A stretch of DNA of 64,000 nucleotides, taken from positions 3,973,001 to 4,037,000 of the forward strand of contig NZ_CP022540.1 of the NCBI RefSeq assembly GCF_002237555.1. Direction: 5' to 3'. Source of the DNA: Antarctobacter heliothermus (GTDB taxonomy: Bacteria; Pseudomonadota; Alphaproteobacteria; Rhodobacterales; Rhodobacteraceae). Every line of letters begins with the position of its first letter. Position 1 is the first letter of the stretch. The notes beneath the pieces were generated by a model that was not told the DNA's origin, ran no database searches, and worked only from the letters and a program-made list of their open reading frames with translations. This document shows positions 1 through 8,917 of this stretch, piece after piece. Both the position numbers and the translations under genes were made by a program.

Positions 1-227
1 TCCACATCGGCCCAATCATCGTCCGATGTCGACAGCATCGCGACCTTTGTGGTCACCGCCGCCCCGCCGCCGATCCCGTCGATATTCAGCGGGTGGCCAG
101 AACCCACGACAGCGATCAGCACCTCTGCCAGAGTATCGAGATCCTCGGGCAGATCGGCGCGGCGAAAATATGGCCCGCGCGACGTGCCGCCGCGCAGGAA
201 CAGGAAGGGCATGGCTGTTTGTGTCAT
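1..227 (-). CDS. PrpF/GalD-like isomerase-tautomerase, N-terminal part (cut by window edge)
   Basis: The first 75 residues of a protein that runs off the left edge. It begins MTQTAMPFLFLRGGTSRG and contains IDGIGGGAAVTTKVAM. These are the N-terminal signatures of the PrpF / 4-oxalomesaconate tautomerase (GalD) fold, related to diaminopimelate epimerase, which isomerises unsaturated tricarboxylates such as aconitate or oxalomesaconate. The start at 227 has a GGAG-like ribosome site and lies 16 nt behind the stop of the transporter gene, so it is the last visible gene of the tctC-tctAB transcription unit. The context suggests that the imported tricarboxylate is isomerised by this enzyme. The exact substrate cannot be told from 75 residues. 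Confidence 0.8.
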   Translation of the reverse strand, partial: MTQTAMPFLFLRGGTSRGPYFRRADLPEDLDTLAEVLIAVVGSGHPLNIDGIGGGAAVTTKVAMLSTSDDDWADV

Positions 228-243
228 CTTTAGAACTCCACGA

Positions 244-2277
244 TCAGTTCAGGGGCCAAGGCAGATCGACTACATCCTGAAGCAGTCCGGGCGGGAAATC
301 GCGGTTCAGCGCCCCCGCCATCACACACATCAGCGCGATGCCACAGGCCGTCAGGATCAGCGTCTTGGGCCACGCGGTCTGCGCCCGCACCCGCAGGAAC
401 GAAACCAGAAAGCCAAACAGCGCCAAAATGAAGCCCAGAACATAGGTGGCCGCAATCAGGCCCACGAACCACGCCAGCGTCCCCCAGAGATTATAGGGTG
501 CGTCCGCGTCCTCTCCGGCGACTTCCTTGTCGGCAAAGATCGGATCGGTTTCCGGGCGGATGATCATCTGCACCAACAGGATCAGCAACGCCGTCAGCGT
601 GATGCCCCCCACCACCAGCGGGACGATCTTGTCTGTCATGTTGTAGTCGGGGATCAGGTTGGCATTGATCAGCGCCGCCACGACGTAGGCCATGATGACC
701 AGCAGGAACACCAGCGGCGCGCGCTTGGTGCCGGACTTTACGTCTCCCTCGGCCATGATGCTTTTGGCCTGACGGATTCCCAGCACCACAGACACGACGG
801 TGATGATCAGCAACACTATGACGATGGGCGAAAAGATGTATTCCATGCCCTCTTCAAACGACTTGCGGAACCGGAACGATGCGATCTGGAACGCCTGGTT
901 AGAGAATTTCTCGACCGGGTTGGACAGCACAAAGCCAATCAGGAAAGCCGGGCGCGACCAGTCGAACCGGCGCAGGAAGATACCGATCAGACCGATCAGG
1001 AACAGCGCGAGGATGTCCTCGAAATTCTGTCCCGACTGGAACGCCGCAAAAGAGATCAGCATGAACAGGAAAGGTGCGAGATAGGTAAAACGGATCGTGG
1101 TCAACCGGGCGATCCCGCCCGAGGCCGCGATGCACAGGATCGTGCCCACGACGTTGGCCAGCGCCAACAGCCAGACGATGGAATAGGTGATGTCCAGATT
1201 GTCGCGCAGCATGTTCGGCCCGACCTCAATGTCGCCCGACCCCAATAGTGCGATGGCACCGATAAAGATCGCCATGGACCCGGACCCCGGAATGCCGAAC
1301 AGCAGCGTCGGCACAAGGCCGCCACCTTCCTTGGCGTTGTTCGAACTTTCCGGCCCGATCACACCGCGGATCTCGCCCTTGCCGAACTGCGACTTGTCCT
1401 TGGTGGTCTGCACCGCGTGGCCATAGGCGATCCAGTCGACAACCGACCCGCCAAGGCCGGGGATCACGCCGACAACGACACCGATCAGCGAGCAACGCAC
1501 CGACAGCCACTTGTTGGCAACCCAGTCACGCACCCCGTCACCCCAACCAGAGCCCAGCGCCGCGTCCTTGGCGATGGACCGGTCCTGCCGCAGCAGGCTG
1601 ACGATTTCCGGCACAGCAAAGATGCCAAGACCCACGATCACCAGCATCAGCCCGTCGGTGAGATAGGGAATGTCATAGCTCGCCATGCGCAGCGACCCGC
1701 CGGCATCGGCCTCACCTATGGTGCCGATCAACATGCCAAGGCCCGCCGCCGCCACACCCTTAAGCGCGACACGGCCCGCCAGCACCGCGACCATCGACAG
1801 GCCGAGGATCGAGATCATCAGCATCTCTGGCAGGCCAAAGGCGAGCACCAGCGGCCGCGCCGCAAGGATGAACAAGGTCAGAAAGGTCGCGCCCACCAGT
1901 CCGCCGAACAGCGACGAGGTGAACGCCGCCGACAGTGCCCGCGCCGCCTGCCCTTTCTTGGCCAGCGGAAACCCGTCCAGCACCGTCGCTTGTGACGCGG
2001 ACGATCCGGGAATGCCCATCAGCACCGAGGCAAAGGTGTCCGACGTCGGCACCACGGCGACCATGCCGACCATCAGCGCCAGGCCAAGCACCGGGTCCAT
2101 GCCGAACATGAAAGGCAGGAGCAGCGATAGCCCCGCAATCCCGCCAAGGCCCGGAAACACGCCCACGGCCAGCCCCATGACAACGCCAAGCACAAGATAA
2201 CCCAGCACCATGGGTTGCAAAATCAAAGCCCATGCATCGGCAAGTGCCGGCAGAGCGGTCGCAAAGACGTCCATCAC
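244..2277 (-). CDS. tctA: Tripartite tricarboxylate transporter, fused TctA-TctB membrane subunit
   Basis: A 677-residue inner-membrane protein. Residues 1 to about 500 are a TctA-type permease with the family's internal repeat: PGLGG at 42-46 and again at 273-277, and GIPGS at 88-92 and 328-332. TctA proteins are usually about 500 residues. The extra C-terminal 170 residues contain further hydrophobic helices resembling the small TctB subunit, so TctA and TctB appear to be fused here. The gene lies 68 nt downstream of tctC with a hairpin in between, and just upstream of the PrpF-like gene. With TctC it should import a citrate- or aconitate-like tricarboxylate by secondary transport. The TctB assignment rests on hydrophobicity and position, not on a clear motif. 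Confidence 0.9.
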   Translation of the reverse strand: MMDVFATALPALADAWALILQPMVLGYLVLGVVMGLAVGVFPGLGGIAGLSLLLPFMFGMDPVLGLALMVGMVAVVPTSDTFASVLMGIPGSSASQATVLDGFPLAKKGQAARALSAAFTSSLFGGLVGATFLTLFILAARPLVLAFGLPEMLMISILGLSMVAVLAGRVALKGVAAAGLGMLIGTIGEADAGGSLRMASYDIPYLTDGLMLVIVGLGIFAVPEIVSLLRQDRSIAKDAALGSGWGDGVRDWVANKWLSVRCSLIGVVVGVIPGLGGSVVDWIAYGHAVQTTKDKSQFGKGEIRGVIGPESSNNAKEGGGLVPTLLFGIPGSGSMAIFIGAIALLGSGDIEVGPNMLRDNLDITYSIVWLLALANVVGTILCIAASGGIARLTTIRFTYLAPFLFMLISFAAFQSGQNFEDILALFLIGLIGIFLRRFDWSRPAFLIGFVLSNPVEKFSNQAFQIASFRFRKSFEEGMEYIFSPIVIVLLIITVVSVVLGIRQAKSIMAEGDVKSGTKRAPLVFLLVIMAYVVAALINANLIPDYNMTDKIVPLVVGGITLTALLILLVQMIIRPETDPIFADKEVAGEDADAPYNLWGTLAWFVGLIAATYVLGFILALFGFLVSFLRVRAQTAWPKTLILTACGIALMCVMAGALNRDFPPGLLQDVVDLPWPLN

Positions 2278-2307
2278 GCCACCTCAGTGTGTTCAAAGAA
2301 AGGAAAA

Positions 2308-2334
2308 CGGCCCCGGACTCTCTATCCGGGGCCG
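2308..2334 (-). terminator. Intercistronic hairpin between tctC and tctA-tctB
   Basis: A 10-bp perfect stem (CGGCCCCGGA at 2308-2317 with TCCGGGGCCG at 2325-2334) and a 7-nt loop. In the minus-strand direction it is followed by TTTTCC. It lies just after the tctC stop and before the tctA start. It probably acts as a partial terminator or mRNA-stabilising stem that keeps the binding protein more abundant than the membrane subunit. Confidence 0.75.
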
Positions 2335-2345
2335 CGTCACGCCGT

Positions 2346-3425
2346 TTACTTCAGCGAGACGCCATAGGCTTCCTGAAGCCAGTTGGTGACAAAGGCCTTG
2401 GCTTCGGCGGACACCGTGGTGCCCTCGACCGTCGCACGGGCAGCGCCCTGTCCGACAAAGACCGGGTACTTGCCGACCTGCTGGGCCGCACGCTCGGCAA
2501 AGCCGTCCGTTTTGCGGACCGCGTCGAAGGCCGCGACATAGGCGTCGGTCACGTCTTGCGGCGTGCCTGCGGGCAGAAAGGCGATCTTCTGCACCGGGAA
2601 ACCGGCGATGAAAAAGGCTTTCCATGCGTCCCAAGCCTCGCCCGAGGTTTCGCAGCCATCGGTGGCCTCGCAGACTTCCTTGAAGGTCGGCATGTCCGGG
2701 AAGGTCGGATCACGCACGATGTTGCCATCATCGTCCAGCGCGCCCCAAGACATCATTGGCACGGCCTTGCCGCTGGCAACCAAATCAGCCGACGCGCCCA
2801 GATAGGCCGACGAGGTTTGATAGTCGATGGTGGCTTCGCCGCGTTCGAACATCAGGCGGCCATCGCCGCGACCCTTGATGCCGAACACCGGCTCTACGTT
2901 CATGCCCAGCATTTCCCATGCCAGCAACGGCACCAGATCCAGACGCGTCGCGCCTTGCGAACCGTAGATAAAGTCGATGTCTTTAAGCGCGTTGGCCGAT
3001 CCGTCGAACTTGGCCCCGTCTTCGGGGTTCAGATAGGCCACGCCGCCGGTGCCCGAGGCCATGACCGGAATCCAGTCGCTGTATTCATAGCGCACACGGG
3101 GATCGCCCAGCAAAAAGGGGAACTGTGTCGACCCGGAGGTGCCGAACAGCAGTGTGCCGTCCTCGTGTTCCTGCTCCTGGAACCAGTTTGCGCCCTTGGT
3201 CGAGCCTGCGCCCGGCATGAATTTCACCACAACGGTCGGGTTGCCCGGAAGCTGTTCGGACAACAGCGGCGCGAAAAAGTTGGCCCATTTGGCCGAACCG
3301 CCGGTTTCCGAGAACGGGATCACCCATTCGATTGTCTCGCCGGACAGATCGACTTCGGCCACGGCCGGGGCCGCGATGAGGATGGCGGATGCTGCAACGG
3401 ATGCTGCGAGGTGCTTGATGGTCAT
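2346..3425 (-). CDS. tctC: Tripartite tricarboxylate transporter substrate-binding protein (TctC/Bug family)
   Basis: A 359-residue periplasmic protein, a little longer than the usual 320-330. A Sec signal peptide covers about residues 1-23 (hydrophobic AASVAASAILIAAPAVA, cleaved after AVA). The mature part starts with the family-typical strand containing IEWVIPF and SETGGSAKWA, and later has GAGSTKGANWF, matching the PGGG.D..AR and GAGG..GA regions of Bug proteins. It captures the carboxylate ligand for the TctA-TctB permease. First gene of the minus-strand operon, divergent from tctD. The start at 3425 follows AGGGAGGATACCA, a strong ribosome site. Confidence 0.92.
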   Translation of the reverse strand: MTIKHLAASVAASAILIAAPAVAEVDLSGETIEWVIPFSETGGSAKWANFFAPLLSEQLPGNPTVVVKFMPGAGSTKGANWFQEQEHEDGTLLFGTSGSTQFPFLLGDPRVRYEYSDWIPVMASGTGGVAYLNPEDGAKFDGSANALKDIDFIYGSQGATRLDLVPLLAWEMLGMNVEPVFGIKGRGDGRLMFERGEATIDYQTSSAYLGASADLVASGKAVPMMSWGALDDDGNIVRDPTFPDMPTFKEVCEATDGCETSGEAWDAWKAFFIAGFPVQKIAFLPAGTPQDVTDAYVAAFDAVRKTDGFAERAAQQVGKYPVFVGQGAARATVEGTTVSAEAKAFVTNWLQEAYGVSLK

Positions 3426-3486
3426 TGGTATCCTCCCTTAGACCTATGGGACCGGTCAGGAGTTGCCTGCCGGTGCGACTTGATTC

Positions 3487-3556
3487 TGTGCAAGGGATAC
3501 AATCCCTCCTCCATAGCACCCACTTTGCTGTTCCAACCTTGCACGAAACTTGTGCA
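3487..3556. promoter_or_regulatory. Putative TctD-binding region between tctC and tctD
   Basis: The 150-bp divergent intergenic space has TGTGCAAG at 3487-3494 and an inverted pair TGCAC (3540-3544) / GTGCA (3552-3556). Repeated TGTGCA half-sites between divergent transporter and response-regulator genes are what an OmpR-type operator would look like. This is pattern-based inference. Confidence 0.4.
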
Positions 3557-3575
3557 GCCTGAGAAAAGTTCAAAA

Positions 3576-4244
3576 ATGCGGATCGCCGTCATAGAGGACA
3601 ACGCCGAACTGGCCGAGGGCATCGCCTACCGGCTTCGCGACCGTGGCCACTCGGTCGACGTGCTGCACGACGGACAGGAAGCGGCGGATTTCCTGTCTCA
3701 CGAAGGGGCCGACCTTGTGGTGCTGGACATCAACCTGCCGGGCAAGGACGGGCTTGCGGTGCTGCGCGGTCTGCGCGATCGGGGCGACAACACGCCGGTG
3801 ATCCTGCTGACGGCGCGCTCGGACACGCAGGACCGCGTGACCGGGCTGGACGCAGGGGCCGACGACTACCTTGTCAAACCGTTCGAGATGGATGAGCTGG
3901 AGGCACGCCTGCGCGCGCTGGCCCGCCGCAAGGAACTTGTCTTTACCGCGCGCAACGCGCTTGGCCCACTGGTCTTTGACCGCGACAGCCGCCAGTTGAT
4001 GGATGGCGAAACGCCACTCAACCTGCCGCGCCGCGAGGTGGCGGTTCTGGAATGCCTGCTGGACCGAAGCGGGCGGCTGGTGTCGAAATCCCAGCTGATC
4101 GCCCATGTCTATGGCACGGGCGCGGATGTGGATGACAGCGCGGTAGAGCCGCATGTCTCACGTCTGCGCCGCCGCCTTCAGGGCTACGGCATCCGCATCA
4201 AGACAGCACGCGGGCTGGGCTACATGCTGGACGTCGAGACATGA
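3576..4244 (+). CDS. tctD: OmpR-family response regulator TctD
   Basis: A 222-residue response regulator. The receiver domain (1-115) has acidic residues in IEDN at 6-9, the phospho-acceptor Asp51 in VLDINLPG, a conserved Thr in LLTAR, and Lys in YLVKPF. The C-terminal winged helix (about 125-220) ends with the usual RGLGYML. The start at ATG 3576 was chosen because it gives a standard receiver N-terminus. The same frame is open far upstream, but that part lies opposite tctC and is not coding. It overlaps tctE by 4 nt. The pair faces the tctC operon, so it most likely activates the transporter genes when the tricarboxylate is present. Confidence 0.93.
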   Translation: MRIAVIEDNAELAEGIAYRLRDRGHSVDVLHDGQEAADFLSHEGADLVVLDINLPGKDGLAVLRGLRDRGDNTPVILLTARSDTQDRVTGLDAGADDYLVKPFEMDELEARLRALARRKELVFTARNALGPLVFDRDSRQLMDGETPLNLPRREVAVLECLLDRSGRLVSKSQLIAHVYGTGADVDDSAVEPHVSRLRRRLQGYGIRIKTARGLGYMLDVET

Positions 4245-5608
4245 TCGGCTATGTCCGATCGCTCCGCCTGCGCCTCTTCCTGCTGATCCTTGCGCCCTTG
4301 CTGGTGGTGGCGGTGCTGTTGGGCATCTGGCGCTTCACGGTCGCGCAAACCACCGCCGAGGCGCTTTTTGACAGGGGGCTACTGGCAGCGGCGCTTGCGA
4401 TTTCGCGCGATGTGGCCATCTCCGAGGGCGACGCCCTGTCGCCGCGCACCCGCGCGCTGATCTCGGATGCCGGCGGGGGTGAGGTGTTCTACCATGTGAC
4501 CGGTCCCGGCGGGATCTATGTGACGGGCTACGCCTACCCGCCGTCCTTTCGCGGCACGTCAGCTATCGGAGTGCCGGAATACCGTCTGGCCACCTATCGC
4601 GGCGAAGGAGTCCGTGTCCTGCGCATGGCCGAAACAACCACCATCGGCACCATGACCGGCCTGACCGTCGTCACCGTCTGGCAGCGGCTCGCCGACCGCG
4701 ACGCCTTTGCCGCGTCGCTGGCGTGGCGTGCCTTTGCGCTGATCGGCGGGTTGATGGCGACGCTGGCATTGGTCGTCTGGTTCGGGGTGCAATGGGGCCT
4801 GCGCCCCCTCAACGATTTGCAGGAAGCGATTGAGCAGCGCACGCCTGACGATCTTGGCCTGATCCGCCGCCCCGTTCCCAAAGAGGTCACTGGCATCGTG
4901 TCGACGCTCAATCGACTGTTCCAGCAGCTGGATCACAGCATCCAGTCGCATCAGGCGTTCATCTCCGACGCCGCGCACCAATTGCGCAACCCGGCCTCGG
5001 CGCTGCTATCACTGGCAGAGACCCTGCCCGGCGTGACCGACCCCAAGGAACGCCGCCGCCGCGAACGCGCGCTGATCGGGGCTGCACGCAAATCCGCGCG
5101 GCTGGCGGAACAGCTGCTCTCGATGGAGCGGTTGCGCCACGGCTACACTGTGCCCGACAGCCCCTTCGACCCGGTCGAAATGGCCAAAGAGGTCTGCGCC
5201 GATCTCGCGCCACTGGCGCTTGAACGCGACATCGACTTCTCGTTTTCCACTCAGGTCGGTGAGGGCCCCGTCACCCTGCGCGGCGACCGCGTGCTTGTGA
5301 CCGAGGCGCTTGGCAACCTCGTCGACAACGCCTTGCAGCACGGTGGGCCGGGCTTGACCCAGATCGCTGTCACGCTGGAAAAAGTCGACGATATGCTGCG
5401 CTTTGCCGTGTCGGACAACGGCCCGGGCCTTCCGATCGACAAGGCCGCCGTTGCACTAAGCCGCTTTGGTCAGCTACAGCCCGGCGCGGGCAGCGGGCTT
5501 GGCCTTGCCATCGTGGATGAGGTCGCGCGCCTGCACGGCGGCACCGTGCGGTTCGATCCGGTCCAGACAGGGACGCGCGTCGTGATGGAGCTTCCCCTGA
5601 GTAGATGA
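4241..5608 (+). CDS. tctE: Sensor histidine kinase TctE
   Basis: A 455-residue inner-membrane sensor kinase. Transmembrane segments at about 10-28 and 163-184 flank a periplasmic sensor region of about 130 residues (Tctn-type extracellular domain). The phospho-acceptor His246 lies in DAAHQLRNP. The catalytic domain has NLVDNALQHG (N box), DNGPGLP (G1) and GSGLGLAIV (G2). The ATG overlaps the tctD stop (ATGA), so the two are translationally coupled. Expected role: sense external tricarboxylates and phosphorylate TctD. Confidence 0.92.
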   Translation: MIGYVRSLRLRLFLLILAPLLVVAVLLGIWRFTVAQTTAEALFDRGLLAAALAISRDVAISEGDALSPRTRALISDAGGGEVFYHVTGPGGIYVTGYAYPPSFRGTSAIGVPEYRLATYRGEGVRVLRMAETTTIGTMTGLTVVTVWQRLADRDAFAASLAWRAFALIGGLMATLALVVWFGVQWGLRPLNDLQEAIEQRTPDDLGLIRRPVPKEVTGIVSTLNRLFQQLDHSIQSHQAFISDAAHQLRNPASALLSLAETLPGVTDPKERRRRERALIGAARKSARLAEQLLSMERLRHGYTVPDSPFDPVEMAKEVCADLAPLALERDIDFSFSTQVGEGPVTLRGDRVLVTEALGNLVDNALQHGGPGLTQIAVTLEKVDDMLRFAVSDNGPGLPIDKAAVALSRFGQLQPGAGSGLGLAIVDEVARLHGGTVRFDPVQTGTRVVMELPLSR

Positions 5609-5681
5609 CAGGCTTAGGAGATCACGATTGCCCGTCTCCGACATATCCGCTGCCCGGCTCTGCCCAACTTCTGAGCACCGA

Positions 5682-6587
5682 TCAACCGGACCAATCATCA
5701 CGCCGCCCGATCCGTTCCAGCAGGAAATCCATGAAAACGCGGGTCTTCGTGGTCAGCACGTTTGAGCGTGGATAGACCAGCCAAAGCACCGACCGGTCAT
5801 CGAGTTTCCAGTCAGGCAGCACACGGATCAACTGTCCGGTTTCCAATTCCTGTGTCACATTCCAAAGTGAGTTGATCGAGATCCCGGCCCCGGCCATCGT
5901 GGCGATGCGCTGTGACGCGCCGTCGTCGATCACCATCCGACATTGGCACCGTCTGGGGTCCAGAATCCATGACACGCCGTCTTTCTTGACCAGCCTCCGC
6001 TCTGACAGGTCTGACCAAATGACCAACTGATGCCGGTGCAAATCTTCGGGGCCCTCCGGCAGACCGTGCCGGTCAATGTACTCCGGCGCGGCGCAAAGCA
6101 CCCGCGTGTCCTCGGACAGCTTGCGCCCCTTGAGCGAACTGTCGGCAAGCGGCGCGCTGCGCAGCGCAAGATCGAAACTGCCCTCGATCAAATCGAACCG
6201 CGTGTCCGAAAGTCGAAGGTCGAGCGTCAGTTTAGGATAGCGTTGGGTGAACTCAGTCAGGATCGGCATGATGTGGCGTTGCGCAAAACTCGACGGCGCG
6301 GCAAAGCGCAAGGTGCCCGTGGGCTCGGCCCCGCCGTGGCCCAGCGCGGCCAATGCTGCCTCTTCCTGTGCCAGCATTTCCTGCGCATACGGCAGGAATT
6401 CCGCCCCCTCCAACGACAGCGATACCTTGCGGGTGGTGCGATGCAGCAATTCGACCCCAAGCGCCTGTTCGAGCTTTGCCAGCCATGCGCTCGCCACCGC
6501 AGGCGCAAGGCCAAGCTGCCGACCGGCGGCACTGATATTCAGCCGCTCGGCGGCGATAACAAAAAGGCGCAGGCTGTCGGTATCCAT
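5682..6587 (-). CDS. LysR-family transcriptional regulator
   Basis: A 301-residue LysR regulator. The N-terminal winged helix-turn-helix is clear (LRLFVIAAERLNISAAG, RQLGLAPAVASAWLAKLE, then LLHRTTRKVSLSLEG). It is followed by a type 2 periplasmic-binding-protein-like effector domain of the CrgA-like subgroup (LRFAAPSSFAQRHIMPIL). The start at 6587 is preferred to the longer frame from 6626 because it begins directly at the DNA-binding domain (MDTDSLRLF). Divergent from the quinone-reductase-like gene at 6696 with 108 bp between them, the usual arrangement for a LysR protein controlling its neighbour and itself. Confidence 0.9.
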   Translation of the reverse strand: MDTDSLRLFVIAAERLNISAAGRQLGLAPAVASAWLAKLEQALGVELLHRTTRKVSLSLEGAEFLPYAQEMLAQEEAALAALGHGGAEPTGTLRFAAPSSFAQRHIMPILTEFTQRYPKLTLDLRLSDTRFDLIEGSFDLALRSAPLADSSLKGRKLSEDTRVLCAAPEYIDRHGLPEGPEDLHRHQLVIWSDLSERRLVKKDGVSWILDPRRCQCRMVIDDGASQRIATMAGAGISINSLWNVTQELETGQLIRVLPDWKLDDRSVLWLVYPRSNVLTTKTRVFMDFLLERIGRRDDWSG

Positions 6588-6652
6588 GTTTATATCCAAA
6601 ATCCGAATACTGAACTCTGAAATCAACCGTTTCTATATTTTTTTCAAGGTGT

Positions 6653-6668
6653 ATCTCTGGCCACAGAT
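6653..6668. promoter_or_regulatory. Imperfect palindrome, candidate LysR box
   Basis: ATCTCTGG/CCACAGAT, a dyad with 7 of 8 matched positions and the T-N11-A layout expected of LysR operators. It lies between the divergent LysR (6587) and oxidoreductase (6696) genes. Confidence 0.45.
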
Positions 6669-6695
6669 GCAGTGACACCAATAAGGACACGACGG

Positions 6696-7700
6696 ATGAA
6701 AGCTTTGGGATACGAAAAAAATGGCCCGATCGACGCGCCAGAGGCCTTGGTAGAGTTCGACGCCCCCCGCCCCCAGATCGGCCCGCGCGACCTGCTGGTC
6801 GAGGTGCGCGGCGTGTCTGTAAACCCGGTCGACGTCAAGCTGCGCGCCGCCGTGGCGCCCGAGGCAGGTCACAAGATCCTCGGCTTTGACGCCGCTGGCG
6901 TGGTGGTCGAGACGGGCGCAGACGTCACCGATTACACACCCGGCGACGCGGTGTTCTATGCGGGCGACGTGACCCGCCCCGGCACCAATGCCGCGCTGCA
7001 CGCGGTCGATGGGCGCATCGTAGGCCGCAAGCCCGCAACCCTCGACTTCGACGAGGCCGCAGGTCTGCCGCTGACCGCGATCACAGCCTGGGAAATGCTG
7101 TTCGACAGTTTCCGCATCCCCGAGGGCGGCGGCGCGGGTGACACGCTTTTGGTGATTGGCGGAGCCGGCGGCGTCGGCTCGATCCTGATCCAGCTTGCGA
7201 AGCAGCTCACCAACTTGACGGTCATCGCCACCGCCTCGCGCACAGAGACCCGCGACTGGGTGACAAAGATGGGGGCCGATCATGTGATCGACCACCGTCA
7301 GCCGCTGGCCGCGCAGGTCGCCGACCTTGGCCTTACCCCGCGCTATGTTGCCGCCCTCACCGCGACCGACCAGCATTGGGACCAGATCGTCGAACTGATC
7401 GCGCCGCGCGGGCATGTCACGCTGATCGACGACCCCAACGGGCTCGATATCGCACCAGCCAAGACCAAGGCGCTGACGATAAGTTGGGAGTTCATGTTCA
7501 CCCGGTCGATGTATCAGACCGCCGACATCACCGCGCAGCGCGACCTTCTGAACCGCGTCTCGGCAATGATCGACGACGGCACGCTCATCTCGACCGTGAC
7601 CGAGCGTCTGGGTCCGCTTGATGTGGAAACCCTGAAAGCCGCCCATGCCCGGCAGGAAAGCGGGCGGGTGATCGGCAAGCAGGTTCTGAGCGGCGTCTGA
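6696..7700 (+). CDS. Zinc-independent MDR-family NADPH:quinone reductase-like oxidoreductase
   Basis: A 334-residue medium-chain dehydrogenase/reductase. The N-terminal GroES-like domain ([23 protein letters not shown]) lacks the zinc-binding cysteine cluster. The Rossmann domain has the nucleotide motif [17 protein letters not shown]. This is the ZADH/quinone oxidoreductase group, which reduces quinones or activated alkenes with NADPH. The ATG at 6696 has an AAGGA site upstream and gives the canonical MKALGY start. Divergent from a LysR regulator, which probably controls it. The substrate is unknown. Confidence 0.9.
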   Translation: MKALGYEKNGPIDAPEALVEFDAPRPQIGPRDLLVEVRGVSVNPVDVKLRAAVAPEAGHKILGFDAAGVVVETGADVTDYTPGDAVFYAGDVTRPGTNAALHAVDGRIVGRKPATLDFDEAAGLPLTAITAWEMLFDSFRIPEGGGAGDTLLVIGGAGGVGSILIQLAKQLTNLTVIATASRTETRDWVTKMGADHVIDHRQPLAAQVADLGLTPRYVAALTATDQHWDQIVELIAPRGHVTLIDDPNGLDIAPAKTKALTISWEFMFTRSMYQTADITAQRDLLNRVSAMIDDGTLISTVTERLGPLDVETLKAAHARQESGRVIGKQVLSGV

Positions 7701-7907
7701 ACACTCCACCGTGAGCGGACACTGACATGACCTGTTTGTTCCGCTCACGACGTGCGCCCCGAAAGCCAGGACTGGATCTCTGGCCAGAACGACCTCACCT
7801 GACCCGCGTCGCCCTGAACCCGCGCTTCAACCGGGCCGACACCGGGGACATACTTGAACGGCTGGCGCGCGATGCCCCTTCGCATTCCGCCAACTGAGGA
7901 GACCGAC

Positions 7908-8729
7908 ATGAAGACCATCCTGATCACCGGAGCGACCGACGGTATCGGCCGCGAGACCGCCCGCCGCCTCGCCATCCTTGGGCACCATTTGCTGATACAT
8001 GGTCGCAGCACCGACAAGCTGAATACGACCGCCGCAGAGCTGCGCAGCCTCGAAGGGGCGGGACAGGTCGAGACCTTCCGCGCTGACCTTTCACGGCTCG
8101 ACGATGTGGCCAGCCTTGCCAAGGAAATCACTGCGCGGCATGACCGGCTCGATGTGCTGATCAACAACGCAGGCGTGCTCAAGACGGACGACCCGGTGAC
8201 GCCGGGCGGGCTGGATCTGCGGTTTGTGGTCAACACCCTTGCCCCCGCGCTGCTGACCCGTCGCCTGTTGCCCATCATCCCGCAGGACGGACGGATCGTG
8301 CATCTGTCCTCGGCGGCGCAGGCCCCGGTCGATCTAGAGGCGCTAGCAGGCCACCGCCGGCTCGAAGCAATGCCAGCCTATGCCCAAAGCAAGCTCGCCC
8401 TGACGATCTGGTCGCAGGCGCTGGCCGACGTACTTGGCCCTGATGGCCCGGTTACCGTCGCGGTGAATCCCGGATCTCTACTGGCCACGCGGATGGTCAA
8501 GGAAGGCTTCGGTGTTGCGGGCAATGACATCGGCATCGGCGCGGACATCCTGACGCGCGCCGCCCTGTCAGAGGAATTTGCGCAGGCTTCGGGTCAGTAC
8601 TTCGACAACGATTCCAGACGCTTCGCGCCACCACAGGCAGAGGCCGACAATCCGCAGCGGATAGGCGCAATAGTCGACGCAATTGAGGCGCTCATCGCCG
8701 ATCATGTCGCGTCAACGGGCGGTGCCTAA
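7908..8729 (+). CDS. Short-chain dehydrogenase/reductase (retinol dehydrogenase-like)
   Basis: A 273-residue classical SDR. It has the cofactor motif TGATDGIGRETA near the start, NNAG in the second half of the Rossmann fold, the catalytic Ser in HLSSAAQ and the YAQSK catalytic Tyr/Lys pair. The C-terminal NPGSLLATRMV is usual in this group. The start at ATG 7908 (MKTILITGA) is preferred over an upstream TTG at 7854. Same direction as the MDR gene with about 200 bp between, so probably co-regulated but not necessarily in one operon. Cytosolic; substrate unknown. Confidence 0.9.
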   Translation: MKTILITGATDGIGRETARRLAILGHHLLIHGRSTDKLNTTAAELRSLEGAGQVETFRADLSRLDDVASLAKEITARHDRLDVLINNAGVLKTDDPVTPGGLDLRFVVNTLAPALLTRRLLPIIPQDGRIVHLSSAAQAPVDLEALAGHRRLEAMPAYAQSKLALTIWSQALADVLGPDGPVTVAVNPGSLLATRMVKEGFGVAGNDIGIGADILTRAALSEEFAQASGQYFDNDSRRFAPPQAEADNPQRIGAIVDAIEALIADHVASTGGA

Positions 8730-8917
8730 CGCCGGCGTCGCGGTGGTGTCAGTGCTTGACACCATCGCGAAGACCGCGCCTCAGCAGTTGGTCCCCTGAA
8801 TGCGCAGGACATTCAGGTCGATGGACCGGGCTGAACCGGCAACCGAGGAACATCACACTTCTCGGCCACTTCCGACCACCGATCAGCGTTATCCGGGCGT
8901 TTGTTCACGGCGCTCCA

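Noticed and set aside
49..1248. Long plus-strand frame of about 400 codons at the left edge
   Set aside because: Antisense of tctA-tctB, His/Gln/Arg-rich as expected of a GC-rich shadow frame, with no family resemblance.
2232..3575. Open frame on the plus strand opposite tctC, continuous with tctD
   Set aside because: It is the antisense of tctC with no ribosome site. The response regulator begins naturally at ATG 3576.
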